From Hyphomicrobiales bacterium (GTDB lineage: Bacteria; Pseudomonadota; Alphaproteobacteria; Rhizobiales; Xanthobacteraceae): a stretch of DNA of 15,967 bases. A model generated the notes under the pieces. That model saw only the letters and a program-made list of their open reading frames with translations, had not been told where the DNA came from and made no database searches. Below, piece by piece: positions 6,614 through 13,830 of the stretch. The translations under genes and the position numbers were made by a program. The stretch spans positions 1-15,967 of the forward strand of contig JACQDO010000256.1 of NCBI GenBank assembly GCA_016201085.1. Direction: 5' to 3'. Within the stretch, counting starts at the first letter, position 1, and each line of letters starts with the position of its first letter.

Positions 6614-7591
6614 TCATGAAATCTTGAACAGCTTTTGCGCCAAGCCGCCATTGATCGATGCGATCTGCGCGGGTGAAAGCCCGGCCTCGGCCACGATCTT
6701 CATCGGTTCGAGATCGCCGATCGGGAACGGCATGTCGGAGCCCATCATCAGCCGCTCGGTGCCCATCATCTCGACGACGAATTTCAGCACGCGGGCGTCG
6801 TGCAAAATGGTGTCGGTGTAGATCGAGGCCAGCGCGGCGACCGGGTCGCCGACGCCGGGCGTAATGGCGGCGTTGCGCTTGAGCCGTCCGAGCACGAAGG
6901 GCAAAGCGGCGGCGCCCATCGGCGCGAAGAACTTGGCGTTTTTGTATTTCGCCACGTGGCCGGCCGAAATGAGGCGGGCGACCGCGATCACCGCGTCGGT
7001 GATGCGGCCGAGCCCGTTGGCCAGGCCGAAGTCGTTCACCCGTTTGTCGCCGGCATCGAAGCTCGGATGGATGTGCACCAGTGCGCCGGTCTCGTCGGCC
7101 GCCGCCCAGAACGGGTCGAGATCGGCGGCATCGAGCGTCGAGCCGACCCCGCGCGGCAGCGTGCCGATCATGGCGCCGGCAAAGCCCGCCTCGATGGCAT
7201 CCTTGAGCACCGCGCCCGCGCGCGCGCCATCGCCGAGCGGCACGGTCGCGAGCGGCACGAAATGCGGCTCGGCCTTCGCCGCCGCCAGCAGGCAATCGTT
7301 GGTGAGGCGGGCCCAGGCCTCGCCCTCGGCGCCCGCCAGCTCGTAGCCGAACATATCGACCCAGCCGCCGACCACCTGTTTGTCGATGCCATTTTTCGTA
7401 AGCCATGCCAGCCGCGCCGGAATGTCGGACAAAGGCTTCGACACCGGCCGCGTCGGCTTGCCGCCGGAAAATGCCAAAGCCAGGCTGCCGGCTTCCTCGA
7501 TCTGCCGCACATTGGGAAAGCGCGCGGCGTCCTTGCGGATCGCGGCCAGCAGCTCGGGCGGCACCAGATGGGCGTGGCAATCGACGATCAT
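6614..7591 (-). CDS. Amidohydrolase, ACMSD-like (metal-dependent decarboxylase/hydrolase family)
   Basis: A 325-residue amidohydrolase of the family that includes aminocarboxymuconate-semialdehyde decarboxylase and resorcylate decarboxylases. Metal ligands are visible: His6 and His8 (DCHAHLVPP), His175 (HIHPSF) and Asp286 (GSDMPFPIGDLEP). The position of the catalytic His in ACMSD (AHGGG before FPF) instead reads APMGAAALPF at about 223-232, so Met225 or a neighbour replaces it. The fold and metal site therefore look kept while the classic acid/base residue is gone. The start ATG overlaps the stop of the Mo subunit gene by four bases, and the CoxG-like gene follows after seven bases. A role on a product of the Mo hydroxylase is inference. 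The exact reaction is unknown. Confidence 0.88.
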   Translation of the reverse strand: MIVDCHAHLVPPELLAAIRKDAARFPNVRQIEEAGSLALAFSGGKPTRPVSKPLSDIPARLAWLTKNGIDKQVVGGWVDMFGYELAGAEGEAWARLTNDCLLAAAKAEPHFVPLATVPLGDGARAGAVLKDAIEAGFAGAMIGTLPRGVGSTLDAADLDPFWAAADETGALVHIHPSFDAGDKRVNDFGLANGLGRITDAVIAVARLISAGHVAKYKNAKFFAPMGAAALPFVLGRLKRNAAITPGVGDPVAALASIYTDTILHDARVLKFVVEMMGTERLMMGSDMPFPIGDLEPMKIVAEAGLSPAQIASINGGLAQKLFKIS

Positions 7592-9984
7592 TCTTTCTTC
7601 TCCTGCGCCGCGGCGATCAGATCACCCAGCACGGCGACCTTGATCGGCAGCGTGTTGATGGAAATGCCGAGCGGCCGCAGCGCGTCGTTGATGGCATTGG
7701 CGATGCCGGCCGGCGCGCCCAGATAGCCGGATTCGCCGGAGCCCTTCTGCCCGAGCACGGTGTGCGGCGACGGCGTGCAGTGATGGACGATCTCGACCGC
7801 CGGCACCTCGTGCGAGGACGGCAGCAGATAGTCCATGAAGTTCTGCGCCATCAGCTGGCCTTCGCCGTCATAGGCGAATTCCTCGTACAGCGCCGCGCCG
7901 ATGCCGTGCGCGATGCCGCCCATGGTCATGCCGCGCACGATCTTGGGATTGATCACGGTGCCGCAGTCGTGCCCGACGCGGTATTTCACGATCTGCGGCC
8001 GGCCGAGCGCGGGATCGATGCTGATGAGGATCATGTGGAACTCGAACGAGGTGCAGGGATACATCTGCACGCGCCCGCTCGCGTCCGGCAGCTTGCCGCC
8101 GGTCGGCACCTGCATGACATGGCTGACCGAGAGCCCCGGCTCCATGTCGGCCGGCATGCGGTGGAAATTGCGATAGGCGATCTGTACCAGGTCGGCCCAG
8201 GCGCGCCGCTTCTCGGGCGCGTTGCGGTCGTAGACCTCGCCGCGCTCATAGACCGCGCGCTCGGGCGCTATGCCCAGGTCGTGCGCGCCGATCGCGATGA
8301 GCTTGGCCTTGAGCTTGTTGGCGGCGTGGAAGGCCGCGCCCCCGAGCATGATCGCCATGCGGCTGCCGACCGGCGTGCCGCTCGGCAATGAATTGAGCGA
8401 ATCCGGCCGCGTCACGCGGATCAATTCAGGATCGAGCTGCAACACCTCGCCGATCACGGTGCCGACCAGCGTCTCGTGCCCCTGCCCGGACGAGGTGGTG
8501 TGCATGGTGGCGGTGATCGAGCCGATGCCGTCGACCGTGATGCGGCAGGAATCCATGAAGGTGGTGGTGGTGATCTTGGGGTTGAGCAGCGCCTCGAACA
8601 TGGCGTTGCCGCCGCTGGGCTCCAGGCAGGCGGCGATGCCGATGCCGGCGAGCTTGCCTTGCGCCCGCAGCGCGTCGCGCTCGCGCTTCAAGTCCTCGTA
8701 GCTGGTGTGCTTGAGCACCTTGTCGATGACGGTGTGGTAGTCGCCGCTGTCGTAAGTGGTGCCGCTCGGGATGGTGTAGGGGAAATCCTCGTGCCGGATC
8801 ATGTTGCGCCGGCGGATCTCGATCGGGTCGAGGCCGAGCACCTCGGCGACCTCGTCGACGGTGCGCTCGATCGCCACGTTGGTCGGCGCCTGGCCGAAGC
8901 CGCGCACCGCCTCCTGCGTGGTCTTGTTGGTGACCACGGCCATGGCGCGGTACTGCACGCTTTTAATCTTGTAGGGGCCGACGATGGCGCCGATCGGCTT
9001 GCCGAGCTGGAACGGCGAGCGACCGGCATAGGCGCCGACATTCTCCAGCGCGCGCAGCTTCATCGACTTGACGATGCCCTGGTCGTCGAACGCCACCTCG
9101 ACGTCGAACAGCCGTTCCGGCCCATGCGCGTCGCCGCCGCGCATGTTCTCCAGCCGATCCTCGATCAGCCGCACCGGGAAGCCGAGCCGGCGCGAGAGAT
9201 AGCCGACCAGCACGGTGTGCTTGATGCCGCGCTTGACGCCGTAGCTGCCGCCGACGTCGACGTCGTAATGCACGCGCACCGACGAGGCCGGCAGTTTCAA
9301 TGCAATGCCGATCTGATCGCTGTAACGTGGCATCTGGATCGAGGCATAGACGTCGAGCATGTCGCGCCAGGGATCCCAGCTTGCGACGACGCCGAAGGTC
9401 TCGATCGGCACGGTCGACGAGCGGCCCCATTTCACCCGCAGCGACAATTTGCGCGGGGCGGCGGCGAAATCCCGGTCGACCTCGCCCCAGGTGAAGGTTT
9501 TGTCGAGCAGCACGTTGCTGCCATGCGCCTCATGTACCAGCGGGCTGGATTTTTCCAGCGCCTGCTCGGCGTCGAGCACGAACGGCAGCTTTTCGTAAAC
9601 GACCTTGACCTTTTCGGCGGCGTCCTCGGCGAGCGCGCGGCTGTCGGCGACCACGGCGGCGACCCATTCGCCGGCATAGCGTGCGACCTCATGCGCCAGC
9701 GGCCGGCGCGGCACATTCGGCGTCTCCAGCCCGGTCATCAGCGGCAGCGTGGCGGCCGCGAGCTCGGCGCCGTCGAGCACATAATGCACGCCCGGCATGG
9801 CCAAGGCGGCGCTCTTGTCGATGCTCTTGATCCGCGCGGCCGGGTAGGGGCAGGTCAGCAGCGCGACGTGCTTGGTGTTGGGCAGGCCGATATCGGCGAC
9901 GTAGCGGCCCTTGCCGACCACGAAACGGCGGTCTTCGCGCACGCGGCGGTCGGTGGAGACGTAGCGGTGCCCGGGCTCGCTCAT
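7588..9984 (-). CDS. Molybdenum hydroxylase large (Mo-cofactor) subunit, xanthine dehydrogenase family
   Basis: The 798-residue catalytic subunit of an oxygen-from-water hydroxylase; the family's usual length is 750-810. The ferredoxin-like N-terminal domain is at about 15-130. Mo-cofactor contacts follow: GGSYG (245-249), RGFGQ (361-365), GQGHET (500-505) and GSGESGYLGAP with the catalytic Glu751. The loop at 359-366 reads AVRGFGQA and has no Cys, so it is neither the AYxCSFR loop of form I CO dehydrogenase nor the AYRGAGR of form II; the enzyme should hydroxylate an organic substrate. The frame is open to 10404, but that extension is only the shadow of the 2Fe-2S gene. ATG at 9984 overlaps that gene's stop as ATGA and gives a normal N-terminus. 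Confidence 0.93.
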   Translation of the reverse strand: MSEPGHRYVSTDRRVREDRRFVVGKGRYVADIGLPNTKHVALLTCPYPAARIKSIDKSAALAMPGVHYVLDGAELAAATLPLMTGLETPNVPRRPLAHEVARYAGEWVAAVVADSRALAEDAAEKVKVVYEKLPFVLDAEQALEKSSPLVHEAHGSNVLLDKTFTWGEVDRDFAAAPRKLSLRVKWGRSSTVPIETFGVVASWDPWRDMLDVYASIQMPRYSDQIGIALKLPASSVRVHYDVDVGGSYGVKRGIKHTVLVGYLSRRLGFPVRLIEDRLENMRGGDAHGPERLFDVEVAFDDQGIVKSMKLRALENVGAYAGRSPFQLGKPIGAIVGPYKIKSVQYRAMAVVTNKTTQEAVRGFGQAPTNVAIERTVDEVAEVLGLDPIEIRRRNMIRHEDFPYTIPSGTTYDSGDYHTVIDKVLKHTSYEDLKRERDALRAQGKLAGIGIAACLEPSGGNAMFEALLNPKITTTTFMDSCRITVDGIGSITATMHTTSSGQGHETLVGTVIGEVLQLDPELIRVTRPDSLNSLPSGTPVGSRMAIMLGGAAFHAANKLKAKLIAIGAHDLGIAPERAVYERGEVYDRNAPEKRRAWADLVQIAYRNFHRMPADMEPGLSVSHVMQVPTGGKLPDASGRVQMYPCTSFEFHMILISIDPALGRPQIVKYRVGHDCGTVINPKIVRGMTMGGIAHGIGAALYEEFAYDGEGQLMAQNFMDYLLPSSHEVPAVEIVHHCTPSPHTVLGQKGSGESGYLGAPAGIANAINDALRPLGISINTLPIKVAVLGDLIAAAQEKKE

Positions 9985-10475
9985 GGGCGGGCGTCCTTCG
10001 GCCGGTTGGCGCCGCGCAGGCGCTCGGCCGCGAGTGCGATCGCTTCGACGATCTGCGCATAGCCGGTGCAGCGGCAGATATTGCCGGAGATCGCCTCGAC
10101 GATCTGCTCGCGCGTCGGGTTCGGATTGTCGGCGAGCAGCGCGTGCGCGGTCAGGATCATGGCCGGCGTGCAGAAGCCGCATTGCATGCCGTGCGTCTCG
10201 CAGAAGGCGTCTTGTACGGGCGACAGCTCGCCGGGGCCGGGCGTGACGCCTTCGATGGTCGTGATGGCGGAGCCCTGCGCCTGCACCGCGAACATCAGGC
10301 AGGAGCGCACGGCGACGCCGTCGAACAGCACGGTGCAGGCGCCGCACACGCCGTGTTCGCAGCCGGCATGCGCGCCGGTCAGTCCCAGCGTGTCGCGCAG
10401 GCAATCGAGCAGCGTGGTGCGCGGCTCGACCTCGATCTCGCGCTTGCTGCCGTTGATGTCGAGTTCAATGCGCAT
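9981..10475 (-). CDS. Molybdenum hydroxylase small 2Fe-2S subunit
   Basis: A 164-residue iron-sulfur subunit that passes electrons from the Mo site to FAD. Both clusters are complete. The plant-ferredoxin-type site has Cys39, 44, 47 and 59 (CEHGVCGAC then SC), and the Mo-proximal site has Cys99, 102, 134 and 136 (CGFC then CRC). Length is normal for a separate CoxS/HcrC-type subunit. ATG at 10475 is chosen because AAGGA lies seven bases upstream; an in-frame ATG at 10505 would add ten residues with no better signal. The gene overlaps the end of the FAD subunit gene by 11 bases and the start of the Mo subunit gene by four, so the order is FAD, FeS, Mo, as in coxMSL. Confidence 0.95.
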   Translation of the reverse strand: MRIELDINGSKREIEVEPRTTLLDCLRDTLGLTGAHAGCEHGVCGACTVLFDGVAVRSCLMFAVQAQGSAITTIEGVTPGPGELSPVQDAFCETHGMQCGFCTPAMILTAHALLADNPNPTREQIVEAISGNICRCTGYAQIVEAIALAAERLRGANRPKDARP

Positions 10476-11346
10476 GCGGTTTTCCTTGCGCAGCGTTTCG
10501 CGCATCGGCGAGCGCGCGCGCCGCGAGATCGACCGCGACGCGGCGGCGATAGTCGGCGGAGGCGTGCAGGTCTTCGAGCGTCTCGACGTCGGCGAGTGCC
10601 GCGCGCAGCGCGTCGCGCACGGTCTTTTCGTCGAGCGCCGTGCCGCTCAATTGCGCTTCGGCGCTGTCCAGCCGCAGCGGGAAATCAGTCGCGGCGCCGA
10701 CACCGATGGCGATGCGCTTGGCCTTGCCGTCGTCGCCGAGCTCGACCTGGGCCGCCGCCGACACGAAGGCGAAATCGGAGCGCCGCGCATTCACCTCGTG
10801 GAAGCCGACGCCGACTTTGCCGCGCCAAATGGGAAAGCGCACGCCGCTCAGCACCGCGCCGGCCGGCAGGGTGGTGATCATCGGCCCGATGTAGAATTCG
10901 CGCGCCGGGATCTCGCCGCTCTCGCCATCGGCGCGATACTCGATGACGGCATCGAGCGTGATGGCGCACAGCACCAGCTCGGCGGCCGGATCGGCATTGG
11001 CGAGCGAGCCGCCCACGGTGCCGCGCGCGCGGGTGGCGGCGTGGCCGATGTTGGGAATGGCGCGCGCCAGCAGCGGCGCGCTCTTGGCGATCAGCGCATC
11101 GCGCTCGGCGACACATTGCCGCGCGGTGGCGCCGATCTTCACGTCGTCGCCTTCGGTGCGGATATACGAGAGCGCCGCGATCCGATTGATATCGATCAGG
11201 CGCGTCGGCCGCGCCAGCCGCATCGCCATCATCGCCACCAGCGTCTGCCCACCGGCGACGACGCGTGCGCTCTCGTCGGCCGCCAGCAGCGCGCAGGCTT
11301 CGTCGATGTCGGCGGGACGGGAATACTCGAACGGCGCTGCTTTCAT
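10465..11346 (-). CDS. Molybdenum hydroxylase medium FAD-binding subunit
   Basis: A 293-residue flavin subunit of the CoxM/vanillyl-alcohol-oxidase fold, which takes electrons from the 2Fe-2S clusters to an acceptor. FAD-pyrophosphate motifs are visible: VVAGGQTL (29-36) and ARGTVGGSLANADP (107-120). Length is typical for CoxM-type subunits. There is no Cys-rich insert, so this is not the 4Fe-4S-bearing type found in 4-hydroxybenzoyl-CoA reductase. The ATG at 11346 has no clear Shine-Dalgarno sequence; GGAG is about 18 bases away. The gene opens the second block of the cluster after a 79-base gap containing a terminator-like hairpin, so a promoter of its own in 11347-11425 is possible, but none could be recognised. 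Confidence 0.94.
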   Translation of the reverse strand: MKAAPFEYSRPADIDEACALLAADESARVVAGGQTLVAMMAMRLARPTRLIDINRIAALSYIRTEGDDVKIGATARQCVAERDALIAKSAPLLARAIPNIGHAATRARGTVGGSLANADPAAELVLCAITLDAVIEYRADGESGEIPAREFYIGPMITTLPAGAVLSGVRFPIWRGKVGVGFHEVNARRSDFAFVSAAAQVELGDDGKAKRIAIGVGAATDFPLRLDSAEAQLSGTALDEKTVRDALRAALADVETLEDLHASADYRRRVAVDLAARALADARNAAQGKPHAH

Positions 11347-11388
11347 GGGCGTTACGGTTAAAGTCTCCGGGGCCCGGCTGCAACCCTC

Positions 11389-11415
11389 AAAAACCGTGGG
11401 CCACGCGCGCGGCCC
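11389..11415 (-). terminator. Terminator-like hairpin after the SDR gene
   Basis: On the minus strand the 18 bases at 11415-11398 (GGGCCGCGCGCGTGGCCC) fold into a seven-pair stem with one G-T pair and a four-base loop. ACGG follows and then TTTTT at 11393-11389. It begins 11 bases after the SDR stop codon. The four-base spacer before a short T-run makes it a weak intrinsic terminator, possibly an attenuator that lets part of transcription through to the Mo hydroxylase genes. Confidence 0.4.
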
Positions 11416-11425
11416 GGATCGTAGG

Positions 11426-12226
11426 CTAATCGCAGCGCACCGTCATGCCGCCGTCGACCACGATCTCGGTGCCGGTGATGAAGCGCGCCTCGTCGGAGGC
11501 CAGGAACAGCGCGGCATTGGCGGTGTCGCGGCCGTCGCCCATGAAGCCCTGCGGAATGCGCGCCACCCGCGCCTTGAGCAGCGCCGCCACGTCGCCGCCG
11601 GCGCGCTGCTTGGCCAGGCGGGCCTCCACCATCGGCGTGTGCAATTGCCCGGGCACCACCGTGTTCACGCGGATGCCCTTGGCCGCGTATTGCACGGCCA
11701 CCACGCGCGAGAGCTGGATGACGCCGGCCTTGGTGGCGGCGTAGCCGACTTGCGCCGCGCCGGTCCAGCGCAGGCCGGAGGTCGAGGCGGTGTTGACGAT
11801 TGCACCAGCGCCCTGTTTTTCCATCACCGGCAGCACGTGCTTGCAGGTGAGGAATACGCTTTTCAAGTTGAAGTCGACCTGCGCGTCCCACACTTCCTCG
11901 CTCATCTCCACCGGCCCGCCGGCGGCCGAGCCGCCGACATTGTTGACCAGCACGTCGATGCGGCCGAAGCGTTTGAGGCACGCCGCCACCATGGCGGCGA
12001 CCGACTGGCTGTCTGTGACGTCGCATTGCTGCACGGCGATCTCGCCGCCGACGGCCTTCACGCGCTCCACCGTCTCGGCGGTGCTGGCGAGATCGCGATC
12101 GACCGCGAAAATTTTGGCGCCTTCCTCGGCGAAGCGCACGCAGGTGGCGCGGCCGTTGCCCCAGCCCGGCCCGACGCAGCCGGCGCCGGTGACGATGGCG
12201 ATCTTGTTTTGCAGGCGCCCACTCAT
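11426..12226 (-). CDS. Short-chain dehydrogenase/reductase (SDR)
   Basis: A 266-residue classical SDR that oxidises or reduces an alcohol/ketone with NAD(P). The Rossmann motif is the longer TGAGCVGPGWGNG variant (13-25) known from an SDR subgroup. Asp43 at the end of strand 2 (FAVD) favours NAD. Further motifs are NNVGG (95-99), Asn120, catalytic Ser148 (NTASTSG), and Tyr162 with Lys166 (YAATK). The C-terminus has the usual FITGTEIVVDGGM. ATG at 12226 overlaps the stop of the lactonase-like gene as ATGA; the longer open frame upstream is a shadow. Tight coupling to a LigI-like lactonase suggests that it forms the lactone or acts on its product, which is inference. Confidence 0.92.
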   Translation of the reverse strand: MSGRLQNKIAIVTGAGCVGPGWGNGRATCVRFAEEGAKIFAVDRDLASTAETVERVKAVGGEIAVQQCDVTDSQSVAAMVAACLKRFGRIDVLVNNVGGSAAGGPVEMSEEVWDAQVDFNLKSVFLTCKHVLPVMEKQGAGAIVNTASTSGLRWTGAAQVGYAATKAGVIQLSRVVAVQYAAKGIRVNTVVPGQLHTPMVEARLAKQRAGGDVAALLKARVARIPQGFMGDGRDTANAALFLASDEARFITGTEIVVDGGMTVRCD

Positions 12227-13137
12227 GAGGGGGCTCCGTGCAGCTTGCGTGCCGGCGCGAAGCGATAGAAGCGCTGCGGATTGTCGACCAAGAGCGCCTG
12301 CCGCGCCGCTTCGCTCGGCGCGATCTCGGCCAGGCAATCCACCAGCAGGCCGTCGTCGGGCACGTGGGTGTGGTTGGGATGCGGCCAGTCGGTGCCCCAC
12401 ACCACGCGGTCGCCGAATTCGGCCACCAGTTTGCGCGCGAACGGAATGGCGTCGGCATAAGGCGGGCCTTGCCGGGTGATACGGTCGGCTCCGCTCACCT
12501 TGATCCAGACGTTCTTATTCGCCATCAGCGCCAGCAGGTCGCGAAACGCCGGCTGCTCCAGCCCGAGCGAGGCATCGAGACGGCCCATGTGGTCGATCAC
12601 CACCGGGCAGGCGGCGCGCTTGAGTGCCGGCGTCATGTCGCCGATCAGGTTCGCCTCCATGTGGATCTGCAGATGCCAGCCGATATCGGCCAGCCGCTGG
12701 CCCAAGGCGATTGCCGCGTCGATCGGCGCGCCCTTGGAAAGATGCCGCATGTAATGGAAGCGCGCGCCGCAAAGGCCGGCGGCATCCAGCCGCTTCAGTT
12801 CGGCGTCGCTGACGTTGGTCGGCACCAGCGCGATGCCCTTGTAGGCCTGGCCGGTGGCGGCGATGGCGTCCGCGGTGACGGAGATGTCGGTGCCGTGGCA
12901 ATTGGGCTGCACGATCACGCAATGCTCGATGCCGAGCCGGGCATGCAGCTTGAACAGCATCTCCTTGGTCGCGTCCGACGGCGTGTAGCTGCGCCCGTCG
13001 GCGAAGGGAAAGCGCGCGCGCGGCCCGAACACATGCACATGCGCGTCGCAGGCGCCGCGCGGCAGTTTCAGTTTCGGCTTGCTCGGCGTCGCCATCCAGT
13101 AGGGCGCGGCGGCGGGCGTGTCGGCGGTGTGCTGCAT
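12223..13137 (-). CDS. LigI-like amidohydrolase (2-pyrone-4,6-dicarboxylate lactonase family)
   Basis: A 304-residue TIM-barrel hydrolase close in pattern to LigI, which opens the ring of 2-pyrone-4,6-dicarboxylate in protocatechuate 4,5-cleavage. Visible matches are DAHVHVFGP (His33, His35), FPFADGRSYTP, NCHGTD, VIDHMGR (His183) and WGTDWPHPN (Asp250), followed by PDDGLLVD. The core catalytic residues of LigI are thus kept. Two positions that I recall as binding substrate in LigI look changed: the Arg after GxRF-x3 is His132 here, and the Tyr of the IYFEA strand is His159. The start is ATG 13137, four bases after GGAGG; ATG 13140, directly upstream, would give an ATGA overlap with the GST stop. 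No LigJ or LigK gene is in the window, so a different lactone is plausible. Confidence 0.9.
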   Translation of the reverse strand: MQHTADTPAAAPYWMATPSKPKLKLPRGACDAHVHVFGPRARFPFADGRSYTPSDATKEMLFKLHARLGIEHCVIVQPNCHGTDISVTADAIAATGQAYKGIALVPTNVSDAELKRLDAAGLCGARFHYMRHLSKGAPIDAAIALGQRLADIGWHLQIHMEANLIGDMTPALKRAACPVVIDHMGRLDASLGLEQPAFRDLLALMANKNVWIKVSGADRITRQGPPYADAIPFARKLVAEFGDRVVWGTDWPHPNHTHVPDDGLLVDCLAEIAPSEAARQALLVDNPQRFYRFAPARKLHGAPS

Positions 13138-13763
13138 CATCCCTCCTGCGGCCGCGCGGTCGCGTTGAACGCCGGCTCGCGCTTGGCAAAAGCATCGAGC
13201 CAGGCCACCAGTTTGGGAAATTGCGCTCGCCAGTTGACCGCTTGGCGCCAGTCGAGATAGCCGAGCGCGCAAGAGAGGCCGATGGCGACGATGTCGGTCT
13301 TGCTCGCCTCGGGCGGCGCTGCTTCGAAAGCGGCCAGCGCGCGCATTATTTTGCCGCGCTGATGCATGAGCCAGCGCTCGGATTGCTGGCCGGGCTCGCG
13401 GAAGCGGTCCTCATAGACCACCAGGATCGCCGCCTCGGTGATGCCGTCGGCCAGCCGCGCCAATGTGAGCGTCTTGATGCGGGCAAGCCCGCCGGCCGGC
13501 AGCAATTTGCCGCCGCCGGCGAGCTGATCGAGATATTCCATGATCACGCCGCTGTCGTAGATCGGCGTGCCGTCGGCCAAGAGCAGGCAGGGCATCTTGC
13601 CGAGCGGGTTCTGCCGGCGCAGCGTATCGGACTCATCGCGCGGATCGGCCGGCACCAGCGCGATGCGGTCCATCCGGCCCAGTACCTCGGCGGCCATGCG
13701 CACCTTGCGGCCGAACGGCGAGGTCAGGGTCGAACGCAGCACGAGCTGTTCGGGAGCGGGCAT
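13137..13763 (-). CDS. Glutathione S-transferase family protein
   Basis: A 208-residue GST-fold protein. The N-terminal thioredoxin-like domain has TSPFGRKVRM with candidate catalytic Ser15, NPLGKMPCL with the cis-Pro, and YDSGVIMEYLD, the glutathione gamma-glutamyl contact. The C-terminal helical domain has ALGYLDWR and FPKLVAWLDAFAKREP. The pattern resembles the E. coli YibF group. Such proteins in catabolic operons can act as isomerases, dehalogenases or lyases using glutathione, or in stress defence; the sequence does not decide. It is the first gene of the minus-strand run, 67 bases from the divergent dehydrogenase gene, with AAAGG about seven bases before ATG. Confidence 0.9.
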   Translation of the reverse strand: MPAPEQLVLRSTLTSPFGRKVRMAAEVLGRMDRIALVPADPRDESDTLRRQNPLGKMPCLLLADGTPIYDSGVIMEYLDQLAGGGKLLPAGGLARIKTLTLARLADGITEAAILVVYEDRFREPGQQSERWLMHQRGKIMRALAAFEAAPPEASKTDIVAIGLSCALGYLDWRQAVNWRAQFPKLVAWLDAFAKREPAFNATARPQEG

Positions 13764-13830
13764 GGCGGGCCTTTACACAAAGCGGTAACAAGGAGCGAGC
13801 GCAATAGAACGCGGGCGGAGACGTAACGCA
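13764..13830. promoter_or_regulatory. Divergent intergenic region, presumed promoters both ways
   Basis: The 67 bases lie between the starts of the GST-like gene (minus) and the dehydrogenase gene (plus). By position they should hold the promoter of the minus-strand cluster and that of the plus-strand gene. I see no convincing -35/-10 pair and no long operator palindrome. The only small symmetry is CTTT-ACAC-AAAG at 13771-13782. A GGAG lies 11 bases before the plus-strand ATG. Confidence 0.4.

Noticed and set aside
6603..7580. A second minus-strand frame of 325 codons overlapping the ACMSD-like gene
   Set aside because: Arg/Gly/Ala-rich shifted-frame shadow; the frame at 6614-7591 has the metal-binding motifs.
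8476..10062. Open frame of 528 codons on the plus strand opposite the Mo subunit gene
   Set aside because: Antisense shadow of a high-GC gene; its translation is rich in Arg, Ala, His and Asp with no domain, and the minus strand encodes a full-length recognised subunit.
7588..10404. Longer version of the Mo subunit with 140 extra N-terminal residues
   Set aside because: The extension is the shifted-frame shadow of the 2Fe-2S subunit; ATG at 9984 with ATGA overlap gives the normal N-terminus.
7588..11346. CO dehydrogenase CoxMSL
   Set aside because: Gene order and CoxG fit, but the Mo subunit lacks the AYxCSFR and AYRGAGR loops; kept as a generic Mo hydroxylase.
11358..12458. Minus-strand frame of 366 codons over the SDR gene
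   Set aside because: Shifted-frame shadow of the SDR and the end of the lactonase gene; no domain visible.
13771..13782. CTTT-ACAC-AAAG symmetry as a regulator operator
   Set aside because: Arms of only four bases; expected by chance, and no regulator gene is nearby.
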